NCBI GenBank assembly: GCA_029339195.1 | Contig: JAPTJF010000182.1 | Span: 49,536-113,535, forward strand | Length of the DNA stretch: 64,000 bases | Source: Micractinium sp. NFX-FRZ | Taxonomy: Eukaryota > Chlorophyta > Trebouxiophyceae > Chlorellales > Chlorellaceae | Direction: 5' to 3' | Part shown: piece by piece, positions 60,201 to 64,000 of the stretch | Position numbering within the stretch: position 1 is the first letter of the stretch | How the letters are laid out: every line of letters starts with the position of its first letter | Position numbers and translations under genes: made by a program | The notes under the pieces: model-generated | Seen by the model: the letters and a program-made list of their open reading frames with translations, nothing else | Told to the model about the DNA's origin: nothing | Database searches by the model: none

Positions 60201-63200
60201 GTAGCTGTTGCCAGTTGAAGTTTGCTGCCGCACACGCCGCCGTTATTGCCACGCTTATGGGTTCTGGAGCTGCCGTTGTTGTGCCTCCCCCATGACTGCT
60301 GCCAATGTTTGTCGTGCACTTGTGGGCCTGGCGCTGGAAGACATTTGAGTGACCCTTGCAAAATTTGTGGGCGAACCCTGCTCTTTATGCTGCCTCTCAC
60401 ATCCGTGCAGAGGCCACCTCGTTCCTCGAGGACGCCGGCCTGCTTGGCCTTCTGAAACAGGCTGTCAACAGCCCTGTGCTCCCCGCCGCCGTTGAAGCCT
60501 GCCCCCGCACCCTGGACGGCATCCTCTGGGTTGTGCGCCACTATGACTTCCTGCCAACCCTCGGCCAGCCCATGGCAGCTGCCATCTGCCCAGCAGCAAC
60601 GGTGCGCATGAGCAGCTGCATGCAGTGAGGCGGGCAGACGCCTGCAAAGTACAGGCAGCCGGCTGCAGGAGGACAACGCATCAGTTTACTGTCCTCTAGG
60701 CATGGCAGCCTACACGCAAGTTCCTGCAACTTTGACCCATGCCTGCCATCCCTAAGTGCAGGTTGTGCTCAAGTCCATCGGCCCTGACATGATGCCTAGC
60801 CTTGACAGGTGAACGGCAGGTTGAGCTTGGTATGTCGGTGTCATCACATCCTAGAACAGCCTGTATAGACGCACGCACCCTTACACAGCTACACCTAAAC
60901 TGCTGTTGTCGTCTTGTGCTTGCTTCCACCTGTGTAATGCAGCGCCTGCGGCGAGCTGGGTATTAACGAGGGGACCTGCAGCAGTGTATTCACCCTAGTC
61001 ACCATCTCATCCTCTGCCTTCGAGAGTGTTTGCACCACAGTGCTTCCCCCCGTGCTGGACCGGTGAGCCTTGCTGTGCTTGGTGTGCTGCGCTTGTCCTG
61101 TGCTGCCAGGCAGGAGCTGCCCAACCTTGCAGTTCTCCACCTCTTTATGTGCCTCATACTCACCAAAAGGTGCAATGGTCTCATGCATGCGTATCAAAAT
61201 TGGCTTCTTCCGCAACGCACGTGCAGCTGGCTTCCTTCATCGATTGGTGCATCAAACAAGCCCAAGCCGAACTTCCCTGGCCCCAATGCCCCTGGCAACA
61301 ACTACACTGCACCAAGCGCCCCGGGTGTGGACGCACACTACTTCGACCCCATGTACTTGACGAACTCATCCGCATGGTGAGACCGCTTTTTATCTTCGCA
61401 GCAAAGAATCTGTGCAAGAGGCCAGCGCACATCCGCCGCAGTCTTGCCTGCCGCATGTGCAATTCTGTTTGTCTGCGCCAAGACCAGACATCTTCAAGCG
61501 AGGGCGAGGCACAGTATCGCCTGGTGCCACTCCGCCGGTACTTGATTGTGCTTCTGTTCTCCGCAGGTGGAACGACCCCACCAAGCGCTTTGGCCATGGA
61601 GTGTTTGATCTGGTGAGCGGCTGGCTTCTAAGCGGAAAGGATTCGTGTTCAGAATGGGTTGGGCAGGGCGGAGGGGCAGGCAGGGTTTGCGCTGCCCAAC
61701 CCAGTTCCAAGAAGCCGCATGCTCTCTTTGGCCACTGCAGGTCACACCTCCGAGGGCTGCCGCGCTCATCCAGGCCAACATCAGCTCCAACATTTGCAGC
61801 AGCGTAGGCTCTCTGCTAATGGCCGCGTCTCAGAATGCTGGCATGTAAGTGGCAGTGTGACGGGCTGGGTAGGGGTGAGCTCCTGCCAGTATGGCCTCAA
61901 AACGACCTGCACCCTAACAGGTAGCACCCACCTTCGCACCTCATGTGGCTGTGGCTGTTCTTGGGAGCACCTTGCTGTGGTTATGCATCCGTACACTGCC
62001 TTGTAGTATCAGCCAGGAGCTAAGCAAGGCCTCATGCGGGTTGATTGGCCCTCCCCATGACATGCAGGGCTTGCGACCAGGCCTTGGGCTGCCCACAAAG
62101 CGACGCAAGCAACCCAGTGGATGTGGTGCTCATGTACCTTGACATGCACAACACACACACGACGTGCACCTTGTGCTCCTCTGTCATTGAAGAGCTGCGC
62201 AGCGCCTCGCAGTCTCTACTTGGGCAGCCGCTGGAGACGGTCCTAAACCTGGGTCGGGCTGCGCGCCTGATGGACGCTTTTACAAGCGTTTGCCCTTCAG
62301 CGCTGCACTCCTTCCTACGCATTGCACTTCGCCCAACCAGCATCTCTCCGCCTGAAGTCGCCTCTATCGCCTGCCCCGTAGCTGCGGTGAGTGCCTGGGG
62401 ATAGTGGGTGGCGCAGTAAGGGTGGCGTTTGCATCATGCCCTCGCAGCTGCTGTCCAGGGGCGACCGTCACGTTGCTGCCCCACTTGCACGGGAAACGCA
62501 CGTGTCCACGGCTGCATGCAACTCTTTCGTTGTGCGCCCCACCGTTGATGCAGCTCGCACACCAAAACTTCCCTCTGCTCTCCATGGCACAGCCCTACCT
62601 GTCGGCGTGAGTGTGCTGGCTTGCTTGCGGCCATCTGCTGGGGTTGTAGCGATGCCTATTGGCCTGTTTCTTGCACTAGCGTGCTTGCTTGCATGGCATT
62701 ATGGCTTGTAAGGAAGGCCACACACCATCCTACCACATCAGCACCCCTCACAGGCATTTGTGCCCATTTTCTTGTTGCTATTATGCATGTTGCAGAGCGT
62801 GCTCAGCTGTGGGACTGTGCGACGAGTCCATGGCATCATGTACATGCACTGGCATCTTGACCGCCCTGGCCAGCCCTGATGCTTCTCAATGCTACTTCGG
62901 TCTTCCTGCGGCTATAAGCCCCGGCTCAAAGTGAGCGTTTGATCGGGTGCTAGCCTTGAAACACAGAGGTTGCAGGTTGCTTGAATGATAACGCACACGG
63001 CCATTGCGCTGAAACCACGCACCTTGGTCGCGATGCGTGCCCTTCGCCACCACCCGCCCTTACCACGTGAGTTGCAGGGTTGACACCAGCGGCATGGCTT
63101 CAACGCAGTCGGTGAAGCCAGGTTTCAGCAGCGTGGAGGCGATTCGACAGACACTTGAGTCTGCTTTGAAAGTTGCCGCCTCCTCCTCTGGCTATTGCAC

Positions 63201-63925
63201 TTCAAATGGGTACGGCAACAACATTTGCAACTCTAGAACTCCGAGCACGTGTTCCATGACCCCCGGCTGTGTTTGGAATGGCTCATGCACCAAGGAGTCG
63301 TGCGACCCAAGTGATTTCTGGTGCCAGCGGCGCCAGGTGGCGCGGCCAGCTTGCACTTCATTGCTAAAACAGCTGTTGAGCGGCGTGCCAACATCACCTA
63401 TGCAGGTGATTGATATTATACGACTCGCTTTGTTTTTGCTGTCTTTGTGGTGGGTGCTCACATGTTGCTTGTTTGGGCTTACAGTCTGCTTATCCGCAAC
63501 AAAACTTGCGACACAGACTCCACATGTTGCAGCACATGTTGCAACACCCACATGTGCCGCCCCCTTGTGACCCTTTTGTGACCCCCTTGACTTGCAGACT
63601 TGCACAAGCCTTGGCATTTGTGGAAATGCCACAACCTTGCTGCCATGCAACGCTTGCAAGGCCCATCTGGCCAGTTTAGCCGATGACATGCGTGCCAGCC
63701 TCGGGAGCAACAGTTTCTTTGGATATGGTGAGCTGTCGTGAGTGCCATGTCCATGCACATGTTGGGAGGCTGTGCCTTGCGCCGACAGGCAGATGCAGGA
63801 ATGCTTTGATGCCGCTGCACACCTGCTCCACCTGCACACCTGCACCTTCCAAGAACCTCAACACGTGTGCCGTTGTTGCGAACAGAGGAACCGGGGCAGA
63901 CCGCGCTCAACGTCTGCTTTGCTGA
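51263..63925 (+). CDS. Very large secreted Cys-rich modular protein, 1943 aa, 42 exons
   Basis: ATG 51263 opens a signal peptide (AALLAAAVTLTALLQI). Exons join in phase: 51263-51323, 51461-51506, 51618-51721, 51866-51999, 52315-52428, 52530-52562, 52630-52770, 52961-53272, 53498-53544, 53668-53824, then five modules, then 63078-63405, 63598-63727 and 63789-63925; the total is 5832 bases. The first about 380 residues are Cys-rich (YCNDYCR, NCGSVYSQVTCD, CPESCK). A Pro-rich linker (SPPPAPVYPPSNRS) leads into the modules. Each module has a WPVPELPxEYFT...WWNRG...FDL segment, a Cys segment (CNVAGLC, LDVCKQC), a helical segment (SVLWVARHYEFLP...AICPA), a 16-residue piece, a Cys/helix piece (GSVCYS) and a Pro-rich linker. 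All this indicates an extracellular or cell-wall protein. No known family recognised; a saposin-like fold for the CxxC...C segments is a guess. The last exon and stop at 63925 are less certain. Confidence 0.72.
54033..55865 (+). repeat. Module 1 of the large Cys-rich gene
   Basis: Exons 54033-54232, 54398-54534, 54725-54915, 55103-55149, 55295-55429, 55730-55865 (200, 137, 191, 47, 135, 136 bases). Starts AWPVPELPAEYFTDSANKWW; linker ends NKSLPGME. Confidence 0.8.
55229..55292 (+). repeat. 32-base tandem duplication ending at a splice acceptor
   Basis: Two identical 32-base copies beginning ATGCACATCATTCATGG. The second ends at the AG of the next exon (55295), while the first lacks the AG. 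Confidence 0.9.
55986..57672 (+). repeat. Module 2 of the large Cys-rich gene
   Basis: Exons 55986-56185, 56338-56486, 56661-56851, 57024-57070, 57227-57346, 57486-57672 (200, 149, 191, 47, 120, 187). Starts AWTVPELPLEYFTSPDRWW. The donor after 56486 is GCGAGC rather than GT. Confidence 0.8.
57906..59506 (+). repeat. Module 3 of the large Cys-rich gene
   Basis: Exons 57906-58108, 58234-58361, 58481-58671, 58866-58912, 59029-59151, 59365-59506 (203, 128, 191, 47, 123, 142). Closest to module 1 by sequence: both share SVLWVARHYE and LYMGSYN. Confidence 0.8.
59677..61376 (+). repeat. Module 4 of the large Cys-rich gene
   Basis: Exons 59677-59876, 59991-60139, 60411-60601, 60762-60808, 60943-61062, 61227-61376 (200, 149, 191, 47, 120, 150). 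The first five exon lengths equal those of module 2. The donor after 60139 is GCAAGC. Confidence 0.8.
61567..62930 (+). repeat. Module 5 (divergent) of the large Cys-rich gene
   Basis: Exons 61567-61612, 61741-61844, 62068-62386, 62554-62606, 62796-62930. The first segment is split by an extra intron and the second and third segments are fused in one 319-base exon. It retains FGHGVFDL, TLCSSVIEEL and AVGLCDES. Confidence 0.7.
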
Positions 63926-64000
63926 AGAAGAAGAATACGCCCTTGGGCGTGGGTTGAGGAAACCAGCAGAGGTGTGGGCCCCCATGTCGGGGGCCCCCTC

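Noticed and set aside
1..64000. tRNA or rRNA genes and mobile elements
   Set aside because: No cloverleaf, rRNA core, transposase, reverse transcriptase or terminal repeats were recognised by reading either strand. A dedicated search could still find a diverged element.

Overview
This is nuclear DNA from a green alga. Base composition is very GC-rich, and every gene is split by many short introns (mostly 60-400 bases, GT-AG). Proteins are rich in Ala, Gln, Ser and Pro tracts, and three genes are followed by the chlorophyte-type poly(A) signal TGTAA. There are no operons, ribosome binding sites or bacterial-type elements. A Chlorella-like trebouxiophyte fits best, but the species is an inference. 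Most gene models below were built by hand from conserved protein segments plus splice-phase continuity. For ten of them the summed exon lengths divide exactly by three.

Layout. Bases 1-33777 are all plus-strand: the 3' end of a small membrane protein (1-688); a Cys-rich 178-aa protein (1445-3021); an LRR receptor-like kinase with a TKL-type kinase domain (4302-12558, 23 exons, 1046 aa); a PHD-finger-like Ala/Gln-rich protein (13272-16952); a bromodomain protein (18120-23948); a second LRR receptor kinase paralogous to the first (24448-32218, 18 exons, 1091 aa); and a small low-complexity protein (33097-33777). From 34420 the strands alternate: a minus-strand Lys/Arg-rich protein (34420-37236), a plus-strand F-box-like/LRR protein (37466-39258), a minus-strand helical-repeat protein (39477-41003), a plus-strand ankyrin-repeat protein (41233-46726), a minus-strand senescence/dehydration-domain protein (46999-50595), and a very large plus-strand gene for a secreted, Cys-rich modular protein (51263-63925, 42 exons, 1943 aa).

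The genes do not form one pathway. Two parts stand out. The first is the pair of LRR-transmembrane-TKL kinases. Homologous exons match to the base except where five introns are present in one copy and absent in the other, and a 231-base exon-plus-intron tract is almost identical between them. The second is the 51-64 kb gene, built from five copies of a six-exon module joined by Pro-rich linkers; modules 1+2 and 3+4 look like a duplicated two-module block. I recognise no described family for that module. Several introns in these genes appear to use GC rather than GT donors, at places where a paralogous exon has GT.
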